The translations under genes were made by a program, and so were the position numbers. Below are positions 1 through 8,062 of a stretch of 64,000 nt of DNA, piece after piece. The stretch is from Blautia wexlerae (GTDB lineage Bacteria; Bacillota; Clostridia; Lachnospirales; Lachnospiraceae). The notes under the pieces were generated by a model. The model did not search any database and was not told the origin of the DNA. It was given only the letters and a program-made list of their open reading frames with translations. Each line of letters begins with the position of its first letter. Position 1 is the stretch's first letter. Location: NCBI RefSeq assembly GCF_013300825.1, contig NZ_JAAIMY010000006.1:62001-126000 (forward strand). The letters are read 5' to 3'.

Positions 1-97
1 GATAGATAAGGGAAGACTTGTCCATTCTTGTCTCTCTTACCATTTTTCTTAAATTTTCACTGCCTCTTAATCTTCTTGGTCTCTGAATTAAATCCAT
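1..97 (-). CDS. hemB: Porphobilinogen synthase (delta-aminolevulinate dehydratase), N-terminal part, runs off window
   Basis: The minus strand starts an open frame at an ATG preceded by an AAAAGGAG ribosome site and continues past position 1. The 32 visible residues begin [16 protein letters not shown] and continue with VRETRM and SSLIY, which is how HemB proteins usually begin. HemB condenses two 5-aminolevulinate molecules into porphobilinogen in the cytoplasm, the substrate of the HemC encoded upstream. It follows cobA-hemD by about 60 bases on the same strand, so it is probably the fifth gene of the hemA operon. Catalytic lysines and metal ligands lie outside the window. The identification rests on the N-terminus and the context. 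Confidence 0.85.
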   Translation of the reverse strand, partial: MDLIQRPRRLRGSENLRKMVRETRMDKSSLIY

Positions 98-127
98 GTC
101 TTTTTGCTCCTTTTATCAACAATTCTC

Positions 128-158
128 ATAACTGTTCCATTTTTTGCAGAATAGTTAT
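128..158. repeat. Short hairpin resembling the ends of the 143-bp repeat family
   Basis: ATAACTGTTC and GAATAGTTAT form an imperfect 10-bp inverted repeat around an 11-base spacer between cobA-hemD and hemB. The arms match the terminal repeats of the 143-bp elements at 39663 and 45715, with almost all internal sequence missing. It may be a remnant of such an element or a chance intercistronic hairpin. Confidence 0.4.
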
Positions 159-1663
159 CAGTTTTCCTGTTTCATCTCTTCCACAAGCTCTATGAGACTT
201 TCGATGGTAGCTTTCTTTGCCATGCGGGTCTGCATACCATAAGCATCTGCTGCAGATTTGGTCTGTTTTCCGATACAGGCGGCTTTTACCTTCGTATAGT
301 CTAGTCCCTTTGTGCCTTCCACAAAGCCCTTTACAGTGGATGCACTGGTAAATACTACACAGTCCACACTTCCTGTCTCCAGCTCTTTCTTCTCATCGAT
401 CAGCCTGCTCTTTTCATAACAGGTTGTGTAAGTAGCAATGTCATCTACCTTCGCACCTGTCTGCTCCAGCAGTTCTGTCAGCTTTTTATTTCCGGCTTCA
501 GCTCTTGGGATCAGGATTTTTTCATTTCCCTGAAGTTGTTTTGCAAGCTCTGCTCCAAGAGTATCTCCGTCATACACACCTGGCACAAAATCAGCTAGCA
601 GGTGATGCTCTTTCAGCTTTTTCTTCGTTCCTTCACCGATCACTGCGATCTTCGCCTGTCCCAGGCTGCGCACATCCATCTCTTTTCTGTCCATCTCGTC
701 AAAAAAGATCTCCACACCTGCAGGACTTGTAAAAATGATCCACTGATAAGTATCCAGTTTTTCAAATGCCTCATACAGTCTGCCATTATCCTCCACAGGT
801 ACTGTACAGATAGACGGCAGCTCCAGAACCTCGGCACCTTTCTGACGGAGAAGATCTGCTGTCTTTGAAATATGCTGTCTTGGTCTTGTGACCAGAACCT
901 TCCAGCCTGCCAGAGGAAGCTTCTCATACCAGGAAAATTTATCAGCCAGGGAGCAGACCTTACCCACAACAATAATGGCAGGTGTCTCTATCCCCTGTCT
1001 GTCCACCTCTTCCTTGAGGGTACCTACAGTAGCAACCACCCGCTTCTGTCCTGCTGTTGTTCCTTTCTGAAGAACTGCTGCCGGCATATCCGGATCCATT
1101 CCACCTGCAAGAAGCCCTTTGCAGATATCCTCCAGTGCTGCAATTCCCATTAGAAACACCAGTGTTCCCTTTGTCCGGGTCAGTGCTTTAAAATCTATAT
1201 CATACTCCTGCCCTGCGCGTTTATGTCCTGTAATAATATGTAAGGACGAACAGAAATCCCTGTGTGTCACAGGAATCCCATTATAAGCAGGAACAGAGAT
1301 GGGAGATGTCACTCCGGGTATAATCTCATAAGGGATTCCATTCTCAGAAAGAAGTTCCAGTTCCTCCCCGCCTCTTCCAAAGAGAAAGGGATCTCCACCT
1401 TTAAGTCTTACTACTTTATTTCCTTTCTCAGCTTCTTCCAGAAGAACCTTATTAATATCCTCCTGCACCATTGTATGGTGATTTGCTCTTTTACCTACAT
1501 TAATCAGTCTGGCATGCTCCGGGATCTTTGCCAGAACCCCTTCGCCTACCAGACTGTCATATACTACCACATCTGCCTGCTGCAGAACCGCTGCGCCCTT
1601 TAATGTAAAAAGCCCGATATCACCCGGTCCCGCACCAACCAGCCAAACCTTGCCAGCTGCCAT
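158..1663 (-). CDS. cobA-hemD: Uroporphyrinogen-III C-methyltransferase / uroporphyrinogen-III synthase fusion
   Basis: This is a 501-residue two-domain enzyme. Residues 1 to about 245 are a SUMT (CobA) domain, with the SAM-binding loop GAGPGD near residue 11 and GGDPFLFGRGGEE near residue 89. Residues from about 253 to the end are a HemD domain. HemD closes hydroxymethylbilane into uroporphyrinogen III. CobA then methylates it twice at C2 and C7 to give precorrin-2, the branch point to siroheme and cobalamin. The start ATG has a good AAGGAG site. It follows hemC by 47 bases, and HemC supplies its substrate. Fusions of this type are common in Firmicutes. The product feeds the cbi operon at 19-31 kb. 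Confidence 0.96.
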   Translation of the reverse strand: MAAGKVWLVGAGPGDIGLFTLKGAAVLQQADVVVYDSLVGEGVLAKIPEHARLINVGKRANHHTMVQEDINKVLLEEAEKGNKVVRLKGGDPFLFGRGGEELELLSENGIPYEIIPGVTSPISVPAYNGIPVTHRDFCSSLHIITGHKRAGQEYDIDFKALTRTKGTLVFLMGIAALEDICKGLLAGGMDPDMPAAVLQKGTTAGQKRVVATVGTLKEEVDRQGIETPAIIVVGKVCSLADKFSWYEKLPLAGWKVLVTRPRQHISKTADLLRQKGAEVLELPSICTVPVEDNGRLYEAFEKLDTYQWIIFTSPAGVEIFFDEMDRKEMDVRSLGQAKIAVIGEGTKKKLKEHHLLADFVPGVYDGDTLGAELAKQLQGNEKILIPRAEAGNKKLTELLEQTGAKVDDIATYTTCYEKSRLIDEKKELETGSVDCVVFTSASTVKGFVEGTKGLDYTKVKAACIGKQTKSAADAYGMQTRMAKKATIESLIELVEEMKQEN

Positions 1664-1710
1664 GTTTCTTCTCCTTTTTGCATCACAAGAATTTTCTTTT
1701 TATAAATTTT

Positions 1711-2616
1711 TTATCTTCCCTCACAGTCAGATTTCAATTGCTTTGCAAGAGCTGTTCCAAGCTTCTCTCCATCCTCTGCTGCACCTCTGATCTGACCTGT
1801 AAGCCACTTTCCTGTAGCTTCACTGTAATATAAACCGCGGATAAAGATCTCATCTCCGTCCACCTCTGCAAATGCAGCTACAGGCGAAGAACATCCTCCG
1901 TCCAGATATTTTACATATGCGCGCTCTGCAGTTCCTGCAATCCAGGCATCCCTGTCACAGTATCCGTCCAGATACCCATAATCCTCACCTTTGCGTCCCT
2001 GCACAGCCAGAATCCCCTGACCTGCTGAAGGAATCAGCTCATCCGGTGTAAAATATCTACTGATCCTGTTTTCCAGCCCCAGTCGTTTCAGACCTGCCGC
2101 TGCCAGGATCAGCCCGGAATACTCTCCTTCATCCAGCTTGCGAAGCCTTGTCTGCAGATTTCCACGGATACTCTTTACCTCCATCTCAGGATACAGCTTC
2201 TTTAACTGAAGAGTTCTCCTTAAGCTGGAACATCCCAGAGGTTTATCCGGATCCAGCTCCGCCACTCCCTCAGGAAGCACCAGTACATCTCTTGGATCCT
2301 CACGCTTTGAAAAAGCCAGAAGGGGAAGCTCTTTTGGAACCTCCATAGGCATATCCTTAAGACTGTGTACAGACAGATTGCTTTTACCATCCAGCAATGC
2401 CCTGTCCAGTTCTTTTACAAACAATCCTTTTCCGCCCACCTTATCCAGGGTACGGTCCAGAATAATATCTCCTGTTGTTTTCATAGTCAGGATATTTACT
2501 GTTATTTCAGGGCCGGCATTTTCTTCGCGGCTTTTCTGCTCTATGTAGCTTTTTACCATCTCACTCTGGAGAACGGCCAGTTTACTCTCTCTACTTCCAA
2601 TGATCACCTCAGTCAT
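1711..2616 (-). CDS. hemC: Porphobilinogen deaminase (hydroxymethylbilane synthase)
   Basis: HemC polymerises four porphobilinogens into hydroxymethylbilane. The protein begins MTEVIIGSRESKLAVLQ and carries the dipyrromethane-cofactor cysteine in GGCSSPVA near residue 241. It also has the family segments HSLKDMP and AGQGILAVQ. The frame opens 16 codons further upstream, but a GAGGAGG site sits just before two adjacent ATGs at 2619 and 2616. I choose the second, which gives about 301 residues, the usual family length. The start overlaps the stop of the upstream dehydrogenase gene by 8 bases, which suggests translational coupling in the hem operon. Confidence 0.95.
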   Translation of the reverse strand: MTEVIIGSRESKLAVLQSEMVKSYIEQKSREENAGPEITVNILTMKTTGDIILDRTLDKVGGKGLFVKELDRALLDGKSNLSVHSLKDMPMEVPKELPLLAFSKREDPRDVLVLPEGVAELDPDKPLGCSSLRRTLQLKKLYPEMEVKSIRGNLQTRLRKLDEGEYSGLILAAAGLKRLGLENRISRYFTPDELIPSAGQGILAVQGRKGEDYGYLDGYCDRDAWIAGTAERAYVKYLDGGCSSPVAAFAEVDGDEIFIRGLYYSEATGKWLTGQIRGAAEDGEKLGTALAKQLKSDCEGR

Positions 2617-3106
2617 CATTTGCCTCCTCATTCTCATCTTCCTGCGCAACCCTCTCCAGGGCATTCTGGATTTCTTCTCTTATCCTGCGCGCTTTTTTAT
2701 GGTCCAGACCGCTGGCTGTGATTCCCACCACCAGTCCATCCTCCATATAGATCCCGGGGAAATAAAAATCGCACTGTTCTCTGTCGCTGGCTACATTAAC
2801 ATAAACGCCTTCCTGCCTGCAGATCCTGTGGATCTCATCATTTAACTTTCTGTCATTGGTAGCTGCGATCACCATATATGCCATTCCAAAGTCTGTACGC
2901 TTCACCGGACGTGTGATTAGCTCTACATAGCCGGCTTTGCTAAGCTCCATCATCTCCATAGTGACCTTCGGAGCAATGACTCTGATATTTCTGGTAAATG
3001 ATAAAAGGGTTTTCACTCGACGGGTTGCAATGTTTCCGCCGCCCACAACCACGATATTCTTGTCTGATAAATCTATAAACATTGGAAAATACGGCTTATT
3101 CTTCAT
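2609..3106 (-). CDS. Precorrin-2 dehydrogenase (Met8p/YlnF-type siroheme synthase N-terminal domain)
   Basis: This protein of about 165 residues has an N-terminal Rossmann fold with VVGGGNIATRR near residue 20. A C-terminal helical segment contains KKARRIREEIQ. The family oxidises precorrin-2 to sirohydrochlorin with NAD+. The length matches stand-alone single-domain forms such as B. subtilis YlnF, without the methyltransferase part of CysG, which is encoded here by cobA-hemD. I start at the ATG at 3106, preceded by CTGGAGAAA, rather than ten codons upstream. The start overlaps the hemA stop by about 11 bases and the end overlaps hemC. The product is needed for siroheme and for cobalt-sirohydrochlorin in the anaerobic B12 route. 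Whether it also chelates metal cannot be judged. Confidence 0.9.
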   Translation of the reverse strand: MKNKPYFPMFIDLSDKNIVVVGGGNIATRRVKTLLSFTRNIRVIAPKVTMEMMELSKAGYVELITRPVKRTDFGMAYMVIAATNDRKLNDEIHRICRQEGVYVNVASDREQCDFYFPGIYMEDGLVVGITASGLDHKKARRIREEIQNALERVAQEDENEEANDD

Positions 3107-4325
3107 ATATTTTCTCCAGTCCTGCCACACACTCAAGGAAAATCTCCTGATTCAGACTGTCACGCAGACCAAAGATCAGTTTATTTACTACTTTTCCTGC
3201 TGCCGTATCCACTGCATGGACCAGATTCTGCCTGTCATCCTCTTCCATAGGTGTTTTCTTTAATATCTTTGCAATCCTTAAATTCAGGTCATTGACTGCC
3301 TCATCTTTAATATCCTGAATTCTTGGAATCAGGTCTCTTCCATCCAGCCATTGGAAAAATTCATCCATCTGCTCTCTTACGATCGCGCCTGCTGCCTCCA
3401 GATTTTCCTGAAGTTCTGCAGGAACCTCCTCTATACGGAAGCTGTCCATGTCATAAAGTGTGACCCCCTGGAGCTTTCCAACAGATGGCTCTATATCTCT
3501 GGGAACTGCCAGATCGATCAGAATCAGGTCATCCTTTGTCCGGATTCCCTGGAATAATTCTTCTCTTAATGTGAAATTCGGGCTTGCAGTTGCACTCACT
3601 ACAAGGTCACACTGCGGCACATACTCCATTCTATCACCGTAATTAATGCGCTTACAGCCCAGCGGAATATTCACAACTCCGCTTCTGTACTGACGGATGG
3701 TCACTGTCACATCTGCACCTGCCTCCTGCAAGGCCTGAGCAGCCACCTTGCCCATCTCACCGTTACCGATAACCATACAGGTCTTATCCCTGAGAGAATA
3801 CCCTTTCTCTGCCAGAAATCCGATGGCCTGATGGATCACTGACGGATTTCCATGAGAAAAAGGAACCTCTGTCTTAATCCTCTTTCCTGCTGTAGCAGCC
3901 ATTCTGAACAGAACCTCCAGAACACCATCTGCCGCAAAATTCTCTCTTGCCAGATTCAGGGCATCCTTCACCTGTGTAAGGATCTGATCCTCCCCTATGA
4001 TCTGTGATTTCAGACCACTGGTAAGATAAAAAAGATGCTCAACTGCCTCCTGATCCTTACGCTCCACAAAATATTGTCTGTAAGAATCCTCAGTAATTCC
4101 CTTTATCCTGCAGAGGCAGTCATAAAGACAGACATCCACCTCATCATCCACACTTGCCCAGACCTCCAGGCGGTTACAGGTGGACAGGATCACGCATCCA
4201 TATATTCCATTTTGATTCTTTATTTTTTCCATTGCTTCACCGGCATTTTTCTTTGTAAATGCAAATTTCGCACGAATATCCACCGGTGCCATATTATGGT
4301 CAATTCCAATCATGGAAATACTCAT
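3096..4325 (-). CDS. hemA: Glutamyl-tRNA reductase
   Basis: HemA reduces glutamyl-tRNA to glutamate-1-semialdehyde, the first committed step of C5 tetrapyrrole synthesis. The 409-residue protein shows the catalytic-cysteine motif STCNRLEVW near residue 48. An NADPH-binding segment VIGNGEMGKVAAQAL lies near residue 175, and a C-terminal dimerisation helix region follows. The start at 4325 is chosen because AAGGAG lies 9 bases upstream; the open frame extends ten codons further without a ribosome site. It is the first gene of the hem operon, behind a TTGACA/TATGAT promoter at 4451-4479 and a leader of about 120 bases with a strong hairpin. hemL is not in the window. Confidence 0.95.
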   Translation of the reverse strand: MSISMIGIDHNMAPVDIRAKFAFTKKNAGEAMEKIKNQNGIYGCVILSTCNRLEVWASVDDEVDVCLYDCLCRIKGITEDSYRQYFVERKDQEAVEHLFYLTSGLKSQIIGEDQILTQVKDALNLARENFAADGVLEVLFRMAATAGKRIKTEVPFSHGNPSVIHQAIGFLAEKGYSLRDKTCMVIGNGEMGKVAAQALQEAGADVTVTIRQYRSGVVNIPLGCKRINYGDRMEYVPQCDLVVSATASPNFTLREELFQGIRTKDDLILIDLAVPRDIEPSVGKLQGVTLYDMDSFRIEEVPAELQENLEAAGAIVREQMDEFFQWLDGRDLIPRIQDIKDEAVNDLNLRIAKILKKTPMEEDDRQNLVHAVDTAAGKVVNKLIFGLRDSLNQEIFLECVAGLEKIYEE

Positions 4326-4370
4326 AATTTCTAACTCTCCTTCGTATTTCACCATTTCTCATTCATTTCA

Positions 4371-4415
4371 TATCAAATCAAATATCCCACTGGCAACAGG
4401 GTATTTGATTTGATA
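4371..4415 (-). promoter_or_regulatory. Long inverted repeat in the hemA leader
   Basis: The arms, 17-18 bases, run TATCAAATCAAAT then CCC on the left and GGG then ATTTGATTTGATA on the right. They pair with one bulged base around a loop of about 10 bases. The element lies between the predicted hemA transcription start and the ribosome site. No U-run follows in the direction of hemA, so it is not an ordinary terminator. It could be an operator, a leader RNA structure, or a terminator remnant of the other strand. Confidence 0.55.
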
Positions 4416-4450
4416 AGAAATCCGGACAGCTAAAAAGCGCCGTCAGAGAT

Positions 4451-4479
4451 ATCATAATCATTTCCTGTTAAGATGTCAA
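4451..4479 (-). promoter_or_regulatory. Predicted sigma-A promoter of the hemA operon
   Basis: On the minus strand TTGACA (4479-4474) and TATGAT (4456-4451) are separated by exactly 17 bases. They lie about 125 bases upstream of the hemA start. Confidence 0.7.
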
Positions 4480-4567
4480 TTGCAAACACGGAAAAAGCCT
4501 ATTCTTATAGTAAAAGGCTCATACCAACCTGTTACTATCGCAAGTGACAGTGGCAAACGAAGTAAAA

Positions 4568-4576
4568 TGGTATAAT
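4568..4576 (+). promoter_or_regulatory. Predicted extended -10 promoter of the leucine-rich lipoprotein gene
   Basis: TGGTATAAT gives a perfect -10 hexamer with an upstream TG, about 90 bases before the lipoprotein start. No good -35 is visible, which is usual for extended -10 promoters. The rest of 4326-4661 holds the hemA promoter and hairpin and no gene. Confidence 0.5.
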
Positions 4577-4661
4577 ATAGATATAGATAGAATACGTATG
4601 TAAACGAATTTCCCGGGATAATGAAATGCATATGGGTCCCGAACAAGAAAGGAGGGTTTCT

Positions 4662-6902
4662 ATGAACAGAAAGTGCAAAAAGATAGGGATTTTTATAGGT
4701 CTTACTATGGCAATTACAGGTATGACTGCCTGCGGTGAAACTGAACCGGAAGAAACACCGGTGGTGAAAGAAGAAACTGCGAAACCAACAGAAACACCGG
4801 CACCAACTTCAACGCCGACTCCCACACCGACCCCGATTCCTGAATATGTAGATTATGATTATGAGGAAGCCGGAGTTACCATTCAGATTCCAGGTATGTT
4901 GTGGGATATCAAACCGGAGAAAACAGATTCAGGTCTTATATTTACAGCTCCTGATGAAAAATGGCTTGTTCGTTTCTATCCGCTTACCTATGACAGGAAA
5001 ATTCGTGTATATGATAATCTGACAAATGTTTTTGGAGAAGATGGCTCGAAAGTAAAAGATAAAAATTTAAGCTCCGTTTCCATTGAAGAAGGGGACTATG
5101 GAAATTCAGGTTATAAGTACAAACGTTATACATGGGCTTTAGATGTAGAAAAAGCAAGCGCATATGAATCATTTATTACGGCGTACCCCCATATTGTTGA
5201 AATTATCAACTATGACCAGACTGCGATTGAGGGATATAATGCAATTCTGGTGGAAGTTACAACACCGGAAGGACTGGATGAGGCCGGCTCTTTAGATCGG
5301 GAACAGTTTTATGCGTATACTTCGCTGAAAGAATCATTATCCAGAGATATTCAGGATCAAACTGCAACTCGCGAAAAATATCCGGATGTTTCGGATATTG
5401 ACACCAAAGAGACACGCCGCTTTGTAGAGAATCTGACATTTGCAGAAGGCGGCTCTACCATTGCAGCTTCTATTGACGGAGTTGAACTGGAAATTCCTGC
5501 ATTTTGGGAAATAATTCCTACGTCTGCTGAGCAACATCTTCTGGTATCTTTTAACAGAGGTACGGAGGAGAAAGGATCTCTTGCAATCCATCCGGCTACT
5601 ATGAATGGATATGATCCCGTTTATAATGCATTACTTGGCTGTGGACGTGGTGCTGGTGTGGACCGGGATGACCAGGAAGAGATTCAGGCGCGGTTTAAAG
5701 CTGCAGAAGCAGATGGTCTGGTAAAAGAATTCAAGGCAGGAAAAACTGTTTTCTACGGTGCATATTCACCAGTATCACATAAACTTTCTTTCAATACCCT
5801 GTTTACCAAAGAGCATTGTCTGTGTATAGAGCTTTACTTTTTAAAAGAACTATCAAAAGAAGAACTGTGGGATTATGCCCAGGGCGAGAATTTTCAGACC
5901 GTACTGAATTCTATGAAAATTGATGTAAATATTCCAACGGCAGAAGAAATACAAATAGATAGGTCGTTTGATATTAGTAACGATGGTGTTCTGAAGAAAT
6001 ACAAAGGAACTGATCCGGAAGTGATCATATCAGATGTGATCAAGGGAATAGAAGTTAAAGAAATCGGCGAATATGCATTTTACAATTGTGCTGATGTTAA
6101 GAAAGTAGTTATTTCATCAGCAGTAGAACGGATCGATAAAGGCGCATTCGCAAATTGTGCAGCACTTGAAGAAGTTACCCTGCCATCCACATTAAAATAT
6201 CTGGGGGATTATGCATTTGAAGATTGTTCTTCTCTTACGAAAATAGAGTTACCTGACGGTCTGGAGGAAGTTGGTGTTGAAGCATTCAGCAAGACATCAA
6301 TTGAAAAACTGACAGTTCCGGGAAGCATGAAAGTTATTGGTACGAACGTTTTTGGTGATATGATGAATTTACATGAAATCCATATAGAAGAAGGCGTAGA
6401 AGAAATTGGGGAAAGTGCATTTCAAGGTGCCGGTTCAAGAGATACTTATGATGCGCCGGAACATTGGGTTTTCATGGACAAAGAAATGGCTGCCAGATAT
6501 GCAGATCACATCATCGATCCAGCCGTTCATACTGAAATACCATGGTGGATTAATATTTATCTGCCGTCTACGATAAAGAAAATTGGAGACGCCATTTTGG
6601 CAGGCAGCAGAGTGGAGGGCATTTATATGGAATCCTTTGATTCTGTGGAATCTCTTCCTGAGTTTTACGTTGGTGAAGAAATATATGAAACTACCTTCGG
6701 AGGAATTGAATATCTTTCGCAAATTTATTTTACAAAGGATACCATTGATAAATGTGGAAAGGAATTAGACGAATTCTTTATGTCCCTTCCATTTGGAGAG
6801 GACTGGGCATGGTATTATGAAGGCAACGATATCTACTGGATAGATGAGTCTGCAAGAGATTTTATGACACCTGAAGATCTGAAAACAGTTTTCGGTGAAT
6901 AA
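4662..6902 (+). CDS. Leucine-rich-repeat (BspA-like) surface lipoprotein
   Basis: The 746-residue protein starts at an ATG five bases after GGAGGG. It has a basic, hydrophobic signal peptide ending in GMTACGE, so Cys24 is the predicted lipidated residue. A Thr/Pro-rich linker (TPTPTPTP, about residues 38-62) follows, typical of a spacer crossing the cell wall. The middle 370 residues have no recognised domain. Residues about 465-585 contain consecutive LRR_5 (BspA-like) units of the form IGEYAFYNC, IDKGAFANC and LGDYAFEDC. Such repeats are usually surface-exposed and bind proteins or host surfaces. It is probably transcribed with the membrane protein that follows 55 bases later. The ligand is unknown. 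Confidence 0.8.
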   Translation: MNRKCKKIGIFIGLTMAITGMTACGETEPEETPVVKEETAKPTETPAPTSTPTPTPTPIPEYVDYDYEEAGVTIQIPGMLWDIKPEKTDSGLIFTAPDEKWLVRFYPLTYDRKIRVYDNLTNVFGEDGSKVKDKNLSSVSIEEGDYGNSGYKYKRYTWALDVEKASAYESFITAYPHIVEIINYDQTAIEGYNAILVEVTTPEGLDEAGSLDREQFYAYTSLKESLSRDIQDQTATREKYPDVSDIDTKETRRFVENLTFAEGGSTIAASIDGVELEIPAFWEIIPTSAEQHLLVSFNRGTEEKGSLAIHPATMNGYDPVYNALLGCGRGAGVDRDDQEEIQARFKAAEADGLVKEFKAGKTVFYGAYSPVSHKLSFNTLFTKEHCLCIELYFLKELSKEELWDYAQGENFQTVLNSMKIDVNIPTAEEIQIDRSFDISNDGVLKKYKGTDPEVIISDVIKGIEVKEIGEYAFYNCADVKKVVISSAVERIDKGAFANCAALEEVTLPSTLKYLGDYAFEDCSSLTKIELPDGLEEVGVEAFSKTSIEKLTVPGSMKVIGTNVFGDMMNLHEIHIEEGVEEIGESAFQGAGSRDTYDAPEHWVFMDKEMAARYADHIIDPAVHTEIPWWINIYLPSTIKKIGDAILAGSRVEGIYMESFDSVESLPEFYVGEEIYETTFGGIEYLSQIYFTKDTIDKCGKELDEFFMSLPFGEDWAWYYEGNDIYWIDESARDFMTPEDLKTVFGE

Positions 6903-6957
6903 CGGATATGCTCCCATGGGATTTTGTTTTTTATAAAAAGGGAAGGTGATGAAATTT

Positions 6958-7773
6958 ATGAAGATATTGAAGAAAGCAGGAGGGGTTCTCCTTGTAATAA
7001 TCGGAATATTCTTTTTTGTATCTGCTTTAAAGATGATCTTTGTGGATAACCCCAAAACAAAAGCAGCTCTGAAAAACTCAGTTTACGTTGATGCAGCAGA
7101 TACGATCGACCCGGAAAACGATGGAAAGACAGTCATTGTATGCGGCACATTCGAGCTGACTGAACCGGCACATGATGATGAGCTTGGACTGGACTTTGAC
7201 AGCATCCGCATTTCAAGTTCAAAACAGACAATGAAATTAACAAAATCTTCTTCCAAAAAGAAGGAGGCAATGACTGACGACGAAAAGAAATATGGCGTTC
7301 TGGAATGGAATTCATCTTTCAGCAGCATGCCGGTATCAGGCCAGGGGAAAATTGGAAATTATGCACTTTCGCAGGATTTTATTGATGATATTATGCTGAC
7401 CAAAACCTGGGAAGATTACGACAAGGCAGCATTATCATCTGCCGGTTATACATATGTACCGGATAACACCTATACACAGAAGCATTTTATAGAACCATCG
7501 AACCAGACGACACGTTCACATAAAGAATATGATGTTCGTTATTATTATTCTGCTGCTGATTTCGAAACAGGGCAAACCGTAACTGCTATCGGCATACAGG
7601 ACGGACAGACTCTCAAATCCGCACCCGGAATCACAGAGAATCTGATGAAAAATAAACTTGACCGCGATGAAGCGATCAAACAGGGCGGCACCCCAGGTGT
7701 AGGAGCCCAGATCTTTTCAGTTGTTTCCTCATTGCTGTTAATATTAGGAGGGTTCCTTCTTATTATATTATGA
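6958..7773 (+). CDS. TMEM43-like membrane protein
   Basis: This protein of about 271 residues has one N-terminal membrane segment (LLVIIGIFFFVSA) and one at the C-terminus (SSLLLILGGFLLIIL). A hydrophilic domain of about 220 residues lies between them. The central sequence (YGVLEWNSSF, ADFETGQTVTAIGIQDG) and the two-ended membrane topology resemble the TMEM43/LUMA family, whose bacterial role is unknown. A GTG/ATG pair at 6946/6949 precedes the ATG at 6958. I choose 6958 because AAGGTGA lies at normal spacing from it. It follows the leucine-rich lipoprotein and may share its transcript. The family call is by resemblance only. Confidence 0.6.
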   Translation: MKILKKAGGVLLVIIGIFFFVSALKMIFVDNPKTKAALKNSVYVDAADTIDPENDGKTVIVCGTFELTEPAHDDELGLDFDSIRISSSKQTMKLTKSSSKKKEAMTDDEKKYGVLEWNSSFSSMPVSGQGKIGNYALSQDFIDDIMLTKTWEDYDKAALSSAGYTYVPDNTYTQKHFIEPSNQTTRSHKEYDVRYYYSAADFETGQTVTAIGIQDGQTLKSAPGITENLMKNKLDRDEAIKQGGTPGVGAQIFSVVSSLLLILGGFLLIIL

Positions 7774-7783
7774 GAAATAAATC

Positions 7784-7826
7784 TATAGCAATCCTCTTAA
7801 ATGCATTATTTACGAGGATTGCTATA
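7784..7826. repeat. Palindromic TATAGCAATCC repeat
   Basis: TATAGCAATCCTC and its exact complement GAGGATTGCTATA flank a 17-base AT-rich centre. Similar half-units recur between genes near 12432, 17973, 29105, 31366, 34068, 34093, 38827 and 60250, and a second palindrome lies at 36449-36522. No U-run follows on the plus strand, so it is a dispersed repeat rather than a plain terminator. Confidence 0.65.
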
Positions 7827-7893
7827 AAAATAAGATATTGCTGTATCATCAAATCAGATGGTTAGGCGATATCCTCTGTGACATACTCCGTAT

Positions 7894-8058
7894 CTAGTAC
7901 ATCGTTTTCGAAATAACTATACCACTCACTTGTCTGCAAATCCGAGTGCACAGGTCTAAAAGCCTCAGCGTAGCCCGCTACGCCTGCGTTTTTAGACCTG
8001 CACACTCGAATCCGCATCCTACGCGATTGGTATAGTTATTTACGAAACGATGTACTAG
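7894..8058. repeat. 165-bp near-complete palindrome (MITE-like hairpin element)
   Basis: About 30-base ends starting CTAGTACATCG and finishing CGATGTACTAG are inverted copies of each other with a 3-base difference near TTTCG. Inside, GAGTGCACAGGTCTAAAA pairs with TTTTTAGACCTGCACACTC. Together these make one long hairpin with its tip at the GCGTAGCCCGCTACGC segment near 7974. It fills the gap between convergent genes and ends four bases from the response regulator stop. No target duplication was seen. Confidence 0.75.
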
Positions 8059-8062
8059 CTTT

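Noticed and set aside
4535-4825. 96-codon minus-strand frame rich in Val and Gly
   Set aside because: It mirrors the Thr/Pro-rich linker and promoter region of the lipoprotein gene and has no start signal.
7784-7826. Palindrome as a terminator of the TMEM43-like gene
   Set aside because: No T-run follows on the plus strand and the same word recurs in many non-terminal places, so it is treated as a repeat.
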